DNA of 64,000 nucleotides from Emticicia oligotrophica DSM 17448 (GCF_000263195.1 NC_018749.1:1-64000); one strand, 5' to 3'. Shown: positions 1-9,822, counted from the stretch's first letter. Program-made: numbers and translations. Notes: generated by a model not told the origin, from the sequence alone.

Positions 1-115
1 TTAATTAAACAGCTTATAATCAATTAATTACAATAACAATAAAGGCTTAAAATACTTAAAATTTGAAAACTAAATTAAACCTTTGAGCGTGTTTTTTAAA
101 GCAGTATCACGCAGG

Positions 116-2635
116 CTAATTATGCTGCTTTACTTCATCGATGAAGCGAAGTAATTTATCCAAAACTAACTGTTGACCTTTTCCAGCCATAAACATTTCC
201 GAGTGTTTAAAAGGAAATAATTCAAAGGTTAGCCTTGGTAAAAAATATTTCCATCCCAACAAATCATCAGTATAAGCATGTTCTTTAGAAATCATTAAAT
301 GTGCTTTAATATTCATGGGTTTGTAAGGATATTTCTCCCGAAGTATTTTCGATTGTGCAAATTTTTGAATTGTTTGTTTGTCAACAAATCGTTTTACTCG
401 AGTATTGACCGCATTCTTTATTGCCTTCCATAATCCTAAAAACTTTGTACGTTTTCTAAACATCTTCATACGATTATTAAAACTATAATTGGTAATATTC
501 CATGCATCCATTATAAAAAAACTAAGTGAATTGGGATATATTTCCTCCAACTGATTTAAAATATAAAAAGCAAATTGTTCTCCAGAACAATTTCCAATAA
601 ATATTTTTTCTTTTCCTTTTTCAAATATTCGTTTATCAATTGCTCCAGCGATTTTTTCGAGACTTATGTCATCTTTTTTCCATTCCTCTAATCGTGGATA
701 ATCAATTAAGGTTACCGGAACATGATTACCCAATAATCGAATAAATTCTCTTACTTGAGGGGTAATTCCTTTTAGGGGAGGAAAAGCATAGACATGTACA
801 GAATCATCTTTTGATTTTTTTTGAAAAGGGTCTTCAATTTTTAAAAGTTGCTTAATTTGATTTTGAATAATACTTGGTTTCATCGCTTCATGAATCCATT
901 CACTAGGAAATTTTATCCTAAACTCATGTTCTAAAGAAACAATAAAATTGACGGCTTCCAGTGAGTTGCCTCCGCCCATTTTCCAAGTCAAATCTTTTTT
1001 AAATGATTCATAAGAAACATAAGCACACCAAAGTTTAAGTAGCCGTTCTTCGATGTAATGATTATTTTCTTTGGTTGTTATTTGAGTTGGGGAACCCACG
1101 TTTTTCTCTTGTTCGATATTATGATTATCAATTATTTGTAAGCTTTGATAATCAGTCTTAAAATTATTCAAATATGGAATTTCTTCGAGTTGATAGAAAA
1201 AAGATGGAAACATTTGACTAGGTATTTTTCCCTCTAACTTCATTTTTATTTCATCCAAAGTTACATTTACTTGTAATGAAATATAGGCAACTACTTTATT
1301 AGTTTCACCTTGATTTCTTATCAAAATTGCGGCATCTACCACGCCTTCAACAGCTTTTATGTTAGCTTCAATTTCACCAACTTCAATTCTAAAACCATTG
1401 ATTTTAATCTGCCCATCTCGACGGCCTTTAAATTCTAATAAACCTTCATTATTTATAAGTCCCCAATCTCCAGTCTTCACAGTTCGGCTCCCATCTTCAT
1501 GTAAAATGAAATGCTTCTTTGTAAGTTCATCATCCAGCCAATAGCCTAAAGCACAATATTTACTTCGAACTTGAATTTCACCTAAATCTCCATTGGCTAC
1601 TTCTTTCCCATCATTATTGACTAAAGTCATTACACGGTCTTCCACGGCATATCCTACTGGAACAATGTTTGCAGAAATCTCTGTATGTTTATCAATAAAC
1701 CATTGACGATAAATCGTTGCATTTTCAGTAGAACCTATACCAATATATAATTTACAGGCATCTGAAAATTCGTTTTTATAAATCTCAAAATCTTGCTTAA
1801 AAATTTTATCTCCTGCAAGATAAATTAACCTTACTGTATCTAATGATTGTGATTTATTAACCATTCCTGTTCTAAAAATACTGGGAATAGAATGATAAAT
1901 AGTTAGTTCATTACGAACAATAAAGTCAATGATAGATGTTACGCCATTTTTTTGTAAGTTATTGATATATAATGTCGCACCTGTTAATAAAGCTCCATAA
2001 ATATCTCTGATTGCTCCACTTACACTAGGTGAATAAAGTAAACTTAATTTATCTTCTGCCGTGATTTCAGCCACATTAATATATTGCATTACATCATGGA
2101 GAAGATTTCTCTGATTTTGAAAAACACCTTTGGGTTGTCCAGTTGAACCTGAAGTATAAATGATATACGCTAAACTTTCTGGTTTTTGATGAAAAGGTTG
2201 ATAGGAATCTTTATCGAAATTAGGAGTAAAATCAATAAACTTGATTGAAGAATTTGTGCTATAGTCTTCTAAAATTGAAGTTTCGCTTATAATTACTTTT
2301 GCCTGACAATGGTTAATAATTTGCTGATTTCTTTGATGGGTATGTCCGGCATCTAAGGGGATATAACCCCTACCTGCTTCCAAACATGCTAACATCGCAC
2401 ATATAAAAAAAGCATTATTCTCTAGTAAAATGATGACTGGACCATCAATTTTATCTAATGCGTGTATTTCTCTCGCAATCGCGTTAGTGAGAACTAATAC
2501 TTCACTATAAGTCAATAAATTTTTCCCGTCACTCAAAGCAATTTTCTGAGGAAATTGCTTTGAAATCTCTTCAAAATGTTCAAATACTGTACTATTAATC
2601 CAAGAATTAGGCAAAGTCTTGAATGTTTCATTCAT
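116..2635 (-). CDS. NRPS-like A-T-TE synthetase
   Basis: An 839-residue protein that should adenylate a carboxylic or amino acid, load it on a carrier domain and release it. The adenylation domain fills about residues 15-500: core A3 motif YIIYTSGSTGQPKGV near 157, GYWLDD near 365 and the A8-like KGRRDGQIKINGFRIEVGEIE region near 405. A carrier domain follows with MGGGNSLEAV (Ser for the phosphopantetheine arm) near 555. The C-terminal ~220 residues are an alpha/beta-hydrolase thioesterase-like domain whose elbow reads GNCSGE, i.e. G-x-Cys-x-G where Ser is usual. There is no condensation domain. It lies 31 bp downstream of a URO-D-like gene, probably as one transcript. Product unknown. Sure of A and T, less sure of the release chemistry. 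Confidence 0.85.
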   Translation of the reverse strand: MNETFKTLPNSWINSTVFEHFEEISKQFPQKIALSDGKNLLTYSEVLVLTNAIAREIHALDKIDGPVIILLENNAFFICAMLACLEAGRGYIPLDAGHTHQRNQQIINHCQAKVIISETSILEDYSTNSSIKFIDFTPNFDKDSYQPFHQKPESLAYIIYTSGSTGQPKGVFQNQRNLLHDVMQYINVAEITAEDKLSLLYSPSVSGAIRDIYGALLTGATLYINNLQKNGVTSIIDFIVRNELTIYHSIPSIFRTGMVNKSQSLDTVRLIYLAGDKIFKQDFEIYKNEFSDACKLYIGIGSTENATIYRQWFIDKHTEISANIVPVGYAVEDRVMTLVNNDGKEVANGDLGEIQVRSKYCALGYWLDDELTKKHFILHEDGSRTVKTGDWGLINNEGLLEFKGRRDGQIKINGFRIEVGEIEANIKAVEGVVDAAILIRNQGETNKVVAYISLQVNVTLDEIKMKLEGKIPSQMFPSFFYQLEEIPYLNNFKTDYQSLQIIDNHNIEQEKNVGSPTQITTKENNHYIEERLLKLWCAYVSYESFKKDLTWKMGGGNSLEAVNFIVSLEHEFRIKFPSEWIHEAMKPSIIQNQIKQLLKIEDPFQKKSKDDSVHVYAFPPLKGITPQVREFIRLLGNHVPVTLIDYPRLEEWKKDDISLEKIAGAIDKRIFEKGKEKIFIGNCSGEQFAFYILNQLEEIYPNSLSFFIMDAWNITNYSFNNRMKMFRKRTKFLGLWKAIKNAVNTRVKRFVDKQTIQKFAQSKILREKYPYKPMNIKAHLMISKEHAYTDDLLGWKYFLPRLTFELFPFKHSEMFMAGKGQQLVLDKLLRFIDEVKQHN

Positions 2636-2666
2636 CGGCTATAAAATTAAAAAGTAAACGTTATTA

Positions 2667-3581
2667 TTATGATAGACTACGTACAAAATTTGTCCATAAA
2701 TTTATTTTTTCATTTGGGAAATTTAAAGGTAATACACAATCACAAGTAAGAAAGCTGCTCGTTGGAAAATTATCAAGAATTTCTTTACAATCTTGGAAAC
2801 TATTAGCCTTACTCAAAATATGATGGGCTAAACCATAAATAATAGGATAGCCCGCTTTTTCAATAGATTGAGTATTGCTTGTAGAAACTTCGCTATAAGC
2901 ACAATGGATACTCATTTTGGGAATATTTTCAGCAATACAAGCATAGCAATCATTGCCGTGTAAGTGAAAAATAATAGAATCAAATAATTCTGAAGCCTTA
3001 ATTAAACATATTTCATCGGAGTATCTACCAAATTGTTGGTATGTTTCGAGAGAAAGTATCTCTGTTTGCATGTGTTGTGTGACAAAGTATAGCCCTCCAA
3101 CCCCAACCTTTGATGCTGCATCTATAGTTTTTTTGGTATTTTGAATAATCACAGCAAGGGCTGCGTGAATTGCTTCTGGTTCTTTCTGAGCAGTTTTAAG
3201 GAACAGTTCGATTCCCGAAATTTGAATTAATTGTGATAAAGGGCAAAATATTGTTACATAAACAGGTACGCTTACATTTTCACAACAAATGCGTAAAGCA
3301 TCCAAGATTTCAACGAGCATTTTTTCTTGAAAAGAAAAACTTTTTAGATGGTAAAAATCTCGCGTTTCTTGCAAAGGGAAAGAGGTAATTTTACGTCTAC
3401 CTAGCGAATCATTTTCCCATAGTTCATCTCCAGCTCCATAACATACTGCCAGCCAATCTCCAGCTGAAGTTAATTTAAGGAAATCAAATTGAAAGGTATT
3501 TTGAAAATCAATGGCCTCTTGTGCGAGCAGATGCCCATTCTGGTCTGAATACGGATGGTGTTTCCAAAATGAAATACCCAT
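2667..3581 (-). CDS. uroporphyrinogen decarboxylase (URO-D) family protein
   Basis: A 304-residue protein with the layout of the URO-D/cobamide-methyltransferase superfamily: N-terminal FDFLKLTSAGDW, a central segment with PVYVTIFCPLSQL, then FHLHGNDCYA and a C-terminal ITYGLAHHIL-like stretch (read here as PIIYGLAHHIL). It is shorter than genuine HemE (~340 aa) and lacks the usual HemE N-terminus, so haem synthesis is unlikely; family members also act as methyltransferases or on small ring acids. It is the first gene of a likely two-gene operon with the NRPS-like synthetase, which suggests it makes or modifies that enzyme's substrate or product (inference). Confidence 0.7.
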   Translation of the reverse strand: MGISFWKHHPYSDQNGHLLAQEAIDFQNTFQFDFLKLTSAGDWLAVCYGAGDELWENDSLGRRKITSFPLQETRDFYHLKSFSFQEKMLVEILDALRICCENVSVPVYVTIFCPLSQLIQISGIELFLKTAQKEPEAIHAALAVIIQNTKKTIDAASKVGVGGLYFVTQHMQTEILSLETYQQFGRYSDEICLIKASELFDSIIFHLHGNDCYACIAENIPKMSIHCAYSEVSTSNTQSIEKAGYPIIYGLAHHILSKANSFQDCKEILDNFPTSSFLTCDCVLPLNFPNEKINLWTNFVRSLS

Positions 3582-4091
3582 AGTTATTAAATAAGAAGTT
3601 GAGTTAGAAAGCGGAGTAAGTAAACTTAGAAAGGCTTAAATACTGATTAGCACAAATTTATAATTTTTACTCTTTTAGCCAGTCTAAGAGAGTATGTGTA
3701 ATAAACAAAAATTAAGTATCAAAATTAGTTGTCAGATTGTATGAAAACAGCTTTCTAATTAAAAAAATCTATAAATGGCTGACTTGTGAGGTCAGCCATC
3801 TCTTTATTACAATTTAGGATTAAGGTTACATGATTTTCTGCAGGAGTTTATCATTTGTTGGGTCAAATAATCTTTACGATGTCTGCATTGGTATGGTACC
3901 TGACCGTATCTCTATTAGTCTGCCTAAGATTGTCATTATTGTAGTAATTAAGACACGAATCTACATCTTTTTGCAAGTCTTGCAAGGGGTACCAAGAAAC
4001 TTATTAGTACAAAAAGTAGAAAAGAAACGTGTGATCAAACCTTTCACCACTACAATTGCATAACAACTTAACAAAATTTGATTTAGGTATG
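3582..4091. other. intergenic region without a recognised gene
   Basis: About 510 bp between two minus-strand genes. It holds the hairpin at 3775-3799. A 77-codon open frame at 3830-4063 on the plus strand has no recognisable domain, and I do not regard it as a gene. Confidence 0.5.
3775..3799. terminator. 9-bp stem hairpin, terminator-like
   Basis: A perfect inverted repeat atggctgac / gtcagccat with a 7-base loop. On the minus strand it is followed by a T-rich stretch (tttatagattttttt), so it may end transcripts coming from the GH3 gene about 290 bp upstream. Confidence 0.55.
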
Positions 4092-6386
4092 TTATTTTAA
4101 CCCCTTATTTTCAGGCATTTTGTATTTCGTAACTCTGGTATCCTTGATAATGCCTTTCCAATTCAAGCCAAAGCCGAAATCATAGGTGTTTCCTTCCGAA
4201 TCTTTATGGCAAGTCATATCGTAAGGTACGTCTTCGGCTTGTTTTTCTACTACGCTCATATTGGCAGGCATTTGCATTGGTAAAAGTGCCGATGGCTCAT
4301 TTTTACCCGCAATGGTTTCAATAATGGCTTGGTCTTGCACACCAAAACTTAATAAAATAGCCGAAGCAGAAGGCTCAATTTCAGAGAAAACCATTGGGTT
4401 GGTTGTATTCACTACCACAACCACTGGTTTGTTTTTCATTTTTGCCTTGGTGTTTAGCACCAATTGCATATCAGTAATATTTGGCACTTTGGCTATTTTT
4501 CCTTTGTACGAACGATTCGTGAAATTTTCTAAAATATCTCCGCCTGCAATACTTACCTCACGGGCATCATCGGCTTTATAGTCATTGTATTGCAAACTGA
4601 TTGGCACATAGCCGTTTCCTCCATTTTTAGTATCTTCTTTGTCATAACCAATCGAAGCCTTTGGATTTTCGATGAAAACAAAGGCAAAATCCGCCTCGTC
4701 GACATTATCAGTTACGTTGAAATGCTTTTTCACGATTTCTAAATTTACTGGATAATCTTCCGACGCTGGTGTTTCCATACCCAAGAAATTACGGCTGGCA
4801 GCTACAAATCTTTTTGGCACATAAACCGTCTTTTTTGTAGTTATCGGTAATGTTTTTGCTTGATTTTTCAACATCACGATTGATTTCAATTGGGCTTCGT
4901 AACCTGCTTTCATGAATTCAGGTTTTCCAACAATGACTTTTGTTTCTTCAGTATTCAAATAAGGATTCTCGAAAACACCAACTCTGAAAATATTTTTCAA
5001 TAATCGTACTGCCGAAGCTTCCATTCGGGCTCTCATTTTGGCTTCGCCGTGTTCTTTAATGCCCATTTCATACGCTTCAAGGAGCGGTTTGATGTTATTA
5101 TTACCACCGTATTGGTCAACACCTGCCATGAGTGCTTTATAGTGAAGTTCGACCAAAGAAAGGTTTTCTACGCCCCACGCCTTACCGTCTAAAAACGAAT
5201 CCATGGCTTTGTGTAAAGCCACCACCGACCAATCGGTACAAACTACGCCATCGTAGCCATATTTGGTACGAAGCAAGTCCGTAATCATGTATTTATTGTA
5301 ATTATTGGCCACATTTTCATGGTTTTTCTTATCTTGATTCCACGAAATGGTGTAGTAAGGCATAATTGCCGAAGCCATTTTGGTTTGTCCTTTGAGTTTA
5401 AATGCTCCTTGTGTAAAAGGTATCAAGTGTGCCTCAAAATTATTGCCTGGATAAACCGCAAACTTCCCATTAGCATAGTGTGCATCACGTCCTGCTTCTC
5501 CTGCACCGCCACCTGGCCAGTGTTTTACCATCGCATTTACACTTTTCGCTCCCCAAACACTCGACTGAAAACCATCGCAATAGGCTTGCCCCATGGCAGC
5601 CGAAAGCCACGGACTTTCGCCAAATGTGCCATTGAAACGTCCCCAACGTGGTTCGGTAGCAATATCTACTTGTGGCGAAAGGGCAGTTGTAATACCCAAA
5701 GCACGGTACTCCGCAGCGGCAATTTTCCCAAATTTTTCAATCAAAGTTGGGTCGAAAGTGGCAGCCATACCCAACGAACTTGGCCACATCGAAATTTCAC
5801 CACCCGCAGCAGCATCGTATTCGGCTCTTGCTTTAGTTCCGTGGCGTGGGTCAGAGCTATTGTTTGCAGGAATTCCCAAACCCACACTTTCACAGTAAGC
5901 CTGCATTTTATTATTCCATTTGGCCGCTATTTCTGGCGTTTGTACGGTTGTAATCAACACGTGGCGAAGGTTATCTTCGGCTAAGAATTTCTTTTGTTGG
6001 TCGGTCAAATCGCTTGGGTCGGTTTCGCCTGCTTTGAAAGGTTTTCCGCCGTAAGTTCCAGCAAAATATCCACCCGGGCGAGCAGGAATAGATTGGTGCG
6101 AAGAATATAACATTAAACCTGCAATTTGCTCAACGCTAAGTTTCGATGCTAAATCTTTGGCACGAATATCATCCGCCAAACGCCAGTCTTCGTATTTATC
6201 AAGTTTACCGTTTTTATTAAGGTCTTTGAACGATAAACCATTGATAGTCAAAATTTTTACTCCTGAAGTTGGAGCATAAGCGATGGTTTTTCCACCTTTA
6301 TTTTGGATAACCTTAAAAACAGATTCTTGGGCGATTGCACTCACAAAACCCGTAAAGAGTAAGGCGGTTAAGGTACTTTTTTTCAT
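4092..6386 (-). CDS. glycoside hydrolase family 3 (beta-glucosidase/xylosidase type)
   Basis: A 764-residue exported GH3 enzyme that should release sugars from the non-reducing end of beta-glycosides or xylosides in the periplasm. The N-terminus MKKSTLTALLFTGFVSAIAQ is a signal peptide ending in AxA-like SAIAQ. The TIM-barrel domain shows KHWPGGGAGEAGRDAHY near 285-305 and VVCTDWSVV near 385, which carries the catalytic Asp nucleophile. The C-terminal alpha/beta sandwich follows after about residue 480. A short EF-hand-like segment DLNKNGKLDKYEDW near residues 56-69 precedes the barrel. It stands alone upstream of the aromatic cluster; a link to that cluster is unproven, and the hemicellulose genes at the far end of the window are a more natural partner. 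Exact substrate unknown. Confidence 0.93.
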   Translation of the reverse strand: MKKSTLTALLFTGFVSAIAQESVFKVIQNKGGKTIAYAPTSGVKILTINGLSFKDLNKNGKLDKYEDWRLADDIRAKDLASKLSVEQIAGLMLYSSHQSIPARPGGYFAGTYGGKPFKAGETDPSDLTDQQKKFLAEDNLRHVLITTVQTPEIAAKWNNKMQAYCESVGLGIPANNSSDPRHGTKARAEYDAAAGGEISMWPSSLGMAATFDPTLIEKFGKIAAAEYRALGITTALSPQVDIATEPRWGRFNGTFGESPWLSAAMGQAYCDGFQSSVWGAKSVNAMVKHWPGGGAGEAGRDAHYANGKFAVYPGNNFEAHLIPFTQGAFKLKGQTKMASAIMPYYTISWNQDKKNHENVANNYNKYMITDLLRTKYGYDGVVCTDWSVVALHKAMDSFLDGKAWGVENLSLVELHYKALMAGVDQYGGNNNIKPLLEAYEMGIKEHGEAKMRARMEASAVRLLKNIFRVGVFENPYLNTEETKVIVGKPEFMKAGYEAQLKSIVMLKNQAKTLPITTKKTVYVPKRFVAASRNFLGMETPASEDYPVNLEIVKKHFNVTDNVDEADFAFVFIENPKASIGYDKEDTKNGGNGYVPISLQYNDYKADDAREVSIAGGDILENFTNRSYKGKIAKVPNITDMQLVLNTKAKMKNKPVVVVVNTTNPMVFSEIEPSASAILLSFGVQDQAIIETIAGKNEPSALLPMQMPANMSVVEKQAEDVPYDMTCHKDSEGNTYDFGFGLNWKGIIKDTRVTKYKMPENKGLK

Positions 6387-6643
6387 GATTTTTATTGGTA
6401 TTTGATATAAAAAACAATTTGATTCTTACGCAAAAATGCTGATAAACGTAAGTAATCTACCCTACATTTATCAGCTTTTGAAATTAGTTGGTCAATATTA
6501 TGCCGTGGGCATTTGATATTGGTAAAAAATAATCTTCAAAATAATATATTTCATCCTTACGGGATTTAGTAATCTTTTGAGATTTTCCTCACTACCAATA
6601 TTAATTCCCTAACGGGAAAATTCTACTCTTTAAACTTCTTAAC

Positions 6644-7597
6644 CTAAACTACCTTATTTCTTAAAATCCCGATACCTTCAATTTCGAGTTCAACTACATC
6701 GCCAGGTTCGAGCGGACGATGAACGGTAAAATTATTTTCGATTAAACTGCCCCAACCGAGTGTACCTGAGCCAAGAATATCGCCCGGCATTAGGTTTACG
6801 TTGTTTTCGGAAGCTCGCTCAATCATCTGCTCAAAATTGTAGTACGATGTTTTATAATTTCCTTCACAAACGGTTTGGCCATTGATACGAGAAGTCATTT
6901 TCAGATTTAGTCTATCGCCTGCCACTATTGGTACGCTGATGGGTTCTTGAAAAACACTCTCATCGAATGGCACTCGGTACTGCTCCATTTCGTCGGCAGT
7001 AACGATAAAAGGGCCAATGGCATTGGCAAAATCTTTGCCTTTGTGCGGCCCCAGCGGAATCTCCATTTCTACTTTTTGAATCGCACGGGCTGTCCAATCA
7101 TTGAAAATCGTATAACCAAAAATGTACGGACGGGCATCGGCGGCTTTAATATCTTTGCCTTTTTTACCAATGATACAAGCAATTTCAAGTTCAATATCCA
7201 ATTTGGTTTCTTTGGTCGGACGTTTGATTTCATCCTCAGGGCCATAAATGGCTTGGTGGTTGGTGAAATAAAAAATCGGCATATCGTACCAAGCAGGACC
7301 AATTTTATGTCCGAATGAACGAGAGGCATTTTGCATGTGCATCTCAAAACCGATGTAATCACGGAAACTACGTGGATTGGGCAGCGGTGCTAAAAGTTTT
7401 ACCTCTGCCAAGGTGTAATGTGGCTCAACTTCGCCCAACGCTTTGATAATCTCGAAATAGGTTTCGTGGTTATCAATAAAAGTGAGCATATCGGTCGGCA
7501 ATTTTTCATTAGCCAAACGCATATCAACTACACTTTCGCCCACGAGCCAACCGATGCGACTTTCTTGATTTTTATTTAATAATGTTACGAGTTTCAT
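6644..7597 (-). CDS. fumarylacetoacetate hydrolase (FAH) family protein
   Basis: A 317-residue FAH-fold enzyme; the family hydrolyses or hydrates C-C bonds in acylpyruvates and 2-oxo-dienoates with a divalent metal. Metal-binding acidic residues appear in LDIELEIACI near 140, followed by GYTIFNDWTARAIQ near 165 and the glycine-rich GSGTLGWGS near 282. It is the last enzyme gene of the cluster, 23 bp after a DUF1349 lipoprotein gene. Beside an extradiol dioxygenase its natural job is late in a meta-cleavage pathway (inference). The true substrate cannot be read from the sequence. Confidence 0.88.
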   Translation of the reverse strand: MKLVTLLNKNQESRIGWLVGESVVDMRLANEKLPTDMLTFIDNHETYFEIIKALGEVEPHYTLAEVKLLAPLPNPRSFRDYIGFEMHMQNASRSFGHKIGPAWYDMPIFYFTNHQAIYGPEDEIKRPTKETKLDIELEIACIIGKKGKDIKAADARPYIFGYTIFNDWTARAIQKVEMEIPLGPHKGKDFANAIGPFIVTADEMEQYRVPFDESVFQEPISVPIVAGDRLNLKMTSRINGQTVCEGNYKTSYYNFEQMIERASENNVNLMPGDILGSGTLGWGSLIENNFTVHRPLEPGDVVELEIEGIGILRNKVV

Positions 7598-7620
7598 TTT
7601 GATTTTTTTTACAAAATATT

Positions 7621-8292
7621 TTAAATACCCATTCGGAAATCCTTTACGTTGGTTTCGGCGAATTGAAATTCGGAGAAAACAGATTTATTTCCCTTTCCAG
7701 CGGGCGATTGAGAACCAATGCCTATTTTCAAATTTTTGCCATATTCATTTTTGAAAACCCTGACCAATTGCCAAGTTTTGGCATCGAGCGAATAATAAAA
7801 ACCAACCACTTTGGTATCGGATGAAATCTTTAAATAGACCGATTTCGCAGGAATTGCATCGTGGTTATTATCATCAGAAAACTCCTTAGTTTTTACGGTT
7901 ACGATTCGACCAATCATACGTTCATCTACTTCAAAGGCAAATTTGAGCCATTCCGAATCGCTTACATACAAAAAGGCCATTCCTGCATCATATTTTACGA
8001 GGTGCGTGGGATTGACTTTGATAGAAAAAGTAAACGGTTTGAAGTTATCAACGGGCATCAACAACAACGGGGCATTTGCCTTATTATAAGGTGGTTGGCC
8101 AGGTTCGATAAAGAAATCGGTCTCTGTACTCGAAACCATTTCGAGGCTATCGCTACCAAATACCTTACTGTTTTCTTTGGCTTTGTTAAGGCTTTCCGAA
8201 AACATCCAAGCTATTTTTGTGGGTGAATTGCTGCCTTTTTTTTCTTCACTGCACCCCAAAAAAAGAATAAAAATTAGACTTAAATACTTCAT
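7621..8292 (-). CDS. DUF1349 domain lipoprotein
   Basis: A 223-residue lipoprotein. The N-terminus MKYLSLIFILFLGCSEEKK is a lipoprotein signal with lipobox LFLGC, followed by a short charged linker. The rest is a concanavalin-A-like DUF1349 domain: WMFSESLNKAKENSKVFGSD near the start, then DAGMAFLYVSDSEWLKFAFE and the typical FYYSLDAKTWQLVRVF. Such domains often bind carbohydrate or occur as extracellular helpers. It sits 10 bp after the FAD monooxygenase and 23 bp before the FAH gene, in a run of cytosolic enzymes, which is unusual. Role unknown. Confidence 0.8.
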   Translation of the reverse strand: MKYLSLIFILFLGCSEEKKGSNSPTKIAWMFSESLNKAKENSKVFGSDSLEMVSSTETDFFIEPGQPPYNKANAPLLLMPVDNFKPFTFSIKVNPTHLVKYDAGMAFLYVSDSEWLKFAFEVDERMIGRIVTVKTKEFSDDNNHDAIPAKSVYLKISSDTKVVGFYYSLDAKTWQLVRVFKNEYGKNLKIGIGSQSPAGKGNKSVFSEFQFAETNVKDFRMGI

Positions 8293-8302
8293 ATATAGCG
8301 AT

Positions 8303-9433
8303 TTATATTTCTTCTGTCAATGCCATGCCTGTTTTGCCCATGAGCATACCCATGTTTGCACCTTCAGGCAATGGTTGGTCGGTGTATTCGAGTAGTTCCC
8401 AAGCACCCAAAGTCTCTGAAACCTCTACTACCATTTTACAACGGTCGTAGCGACGTTTCATGTATCTTTCAAAAACCTCTTCTACTGAACCCTCATTCTG
8501 CAATTCTTCAATCAAGACTACCGCATCTTCAATAGCCAAAGCTGCCCCCGAGCCGAGTTGTGGAATGGTTGTATGAGCGGCATCGCCTAACACTACCACA
8601 CGATTTTTATACCACGGAGCGGGCATTTTGAGGGTTTCGAGTGTACGATAATTGACCAATTTTGCATCGGTTACTTGCGGAATTAGTTCCTGCACCATCG
8701 CAATCGGATAAGCCGACATATAGGCTTTTAGCTTATCAACCAATTGGTCTTCAGGGATACTCGGATTATCTCCTTCCGCCGAGTTAAGGAAAATATAACA
8801 CAACTCAGCAGTCATCGGAATGACTCCCAGCTTGTGTTTTTTATTAAAGAAAATATAGCCAGTATCTAAGCTTGTAGGACGTTTGAAGGCGTATCGCCAA
8901 ACTGAAAGGCCTACGTAGTTTGTTTTGAATTCACCAAAAATGAGCTTACGCACTTTTGAGTTCACGCCGTCGGCAGCAATGACAATATCATAGCTACCTG
9001 AAGTACCATCTGAAAAAGTAACATTAGCTATATCAAGCTGATTATCAATGGTTTTGACAGTTACGCCCATTCGATATTTCAATCCTACTTTTTGTGCTTC
9101 TTCAAATAAAACATCGTGCAGAATTCTACGAGAAATACCATTATGACTCGGAAAACGGCCAATCGGTGGTGTTCCAGCTTCACCAATCTGAACACCATGT
9201 GGCAAGCAAAGTTTCACTTTACCATAAGGCGAACCTCGACGCATGGCTTCGTCGGCAACCCCAATCGCATCTAAGGCTCTTAGGGCGTTGGCCTGCTGAA
9301 TGATACCTACCCCATAAACATTAAATTCTTTATGAATTTCAACAACATCTACTTCAAAGCCAGCTTTTTTCAGGCCAATCGCAACCGACTGCCCTCCAAT
9401 ACCAGCACCAACTACTAATATTTTTTTTGTCAT
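8303..9433 (-). CDS. FAD-dependent aromatic monooxygenase
   Basis: A 376-residue group A flavoprotein hydroxylase of the salicylate or 3-hydroxybenzoate hydroxylase type. Motifs: Rossmann GAGIGGQSVAIGLKKAG at residues 8-24, the DG motif YDIVIAADGVNSKVRK near 150, and GDAAHTTIPQLGSGAALAIE near 280, which binds the FAD ribityl and diphosphate. Length is normal. It would use NAD(P)H and O2 to hydroxylate a phenolic ring, giving the diol that the extradiol dioxygenase of this cluster needs (inference). Gaps to neighbours are short (10 and 65 bp), consistent with one operon. Confidence 0.9.
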   Translation of the reverse strand: MTKKILVVGAGIGGQSVAIGLKKAGFEVDVVEIHKEFNVYGVGIIQQANALRALDAIGVADEAMRRGSPYGKVKLCLPHGVQIGEAGTPPIGRFPSHNGISRRILHDVLFEEAQKVGLKYRMGVTVKTIDNQLDIANVTFSDGTSGSYDIVIAADGVNSKVRKLIFGEFKTNYVGLSVWRYAFKRPTSLDTGYIFFNKKHKLGVIPMTAELCYIFLNSAEGDNPSIPEDQLVDKLKAYMSAYPIAMVQELIPQVTDAKLVNYRTLETLKMPAPWYKNRVVVLGDAAHTTIPQLGSGAALAIEDAVVLIEELQNEGSVEEVFERYMKRRYDRCKMVVEVSETLGAWELLEYTDQPLPEGANMGMLMGKTGMALTEEI

Positions 9434-9498
9434 AGTATTTTATAGATTAAAGGTTGAATCATTTTGATTGCGGAAGAAGAGTTTTTCTTAATCTACAA

Positions 9499-9822
9499 TT
9501 AACTGTAATGTTGTACCAAAGGTGGCTCTAAGAAAAACGGGCCGATTAATGCTCGCCATTCTTTGAAAAGTTCAGATTCTCGAAAACCAATGGTGTGGTC
9601 TTCGAGGGTGTCCCACTCAATCAATAAAATGTAGCGATTGGTTTGTTCGATACATTTTTTCACGGTTATTCTTTGAAAGCCTTTCGATTGAGAAATCACT
9701 CCTTTGGCAATTTCTAAGGCTGCCTCAAATTCGGCATTTGTACTTTCTTTAATGTCAATTCTTGCAAGTTCGAGAATACCCCCAGCCCCTAAAGGGGAGT
9801 TTTTTATTTCATGATTATCCAT
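9499..9822 (-). CDS. antibiotic biosynthesis monooxygenase (ABM) domain protein
   Basis: A 107-residue ferredoxin-fold ABM-type protein: ELARIDIKESTNAEFEAAL at the start, then ITVKKCIEQTNRYILLIEWD and HTIGFRESELFKEWRALIGP, the usual signature. Members oxidise quinone-like substrates without cofactor or act as small dimeric accessory proteins. The first ~15 residues (MDNHEIKNSPLGAGG) are partly encoded by an interspersed CCCCTAAAGGGG repeat, so the ancestral start may have been nearer residue 16. It lies 21 bp from the cyclase gene, in the same orientation. Confidence 0.82.
   Translation of the reverse strand: MDNHEIKNSPLGAGGILELARIDIKESTNAEFEAALEIAKGVISQSKGFQRITVKKCIEQTNRYILLIEWDTLEDHTIGFRESELFKEWRALIGPFFLEPPLVQHYS
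9777..9806. repeat. CCCCTAAAGGGG interspersed repeat, copy 1
   Basis: The sequence acccccagcccctaaagggg followed by agtttttt has a 12-bp palindromic core. It lies inside the 5' end of the ABM-domain gene and supplies codons SPLGAGG. A related copy lies 70 bp away at the end of the cyclase gene. Such GC-rich short repeats in AT-rich DNA are common at gene borders in Bacteroidota. Confidence 0.6.

Noticed and set aside
3830-4063. 77-codon plus-strand open frame
   Set aside because: No domain or family pattern and no plausible neighbours; I treat it as chance in AT-rich DNA.
5319-5984. 221-codon plus-strand frame inside the GH3 gene
   Set aside because: It is antisense to an unmistakable GH3 coding region, and its translation has no family features.
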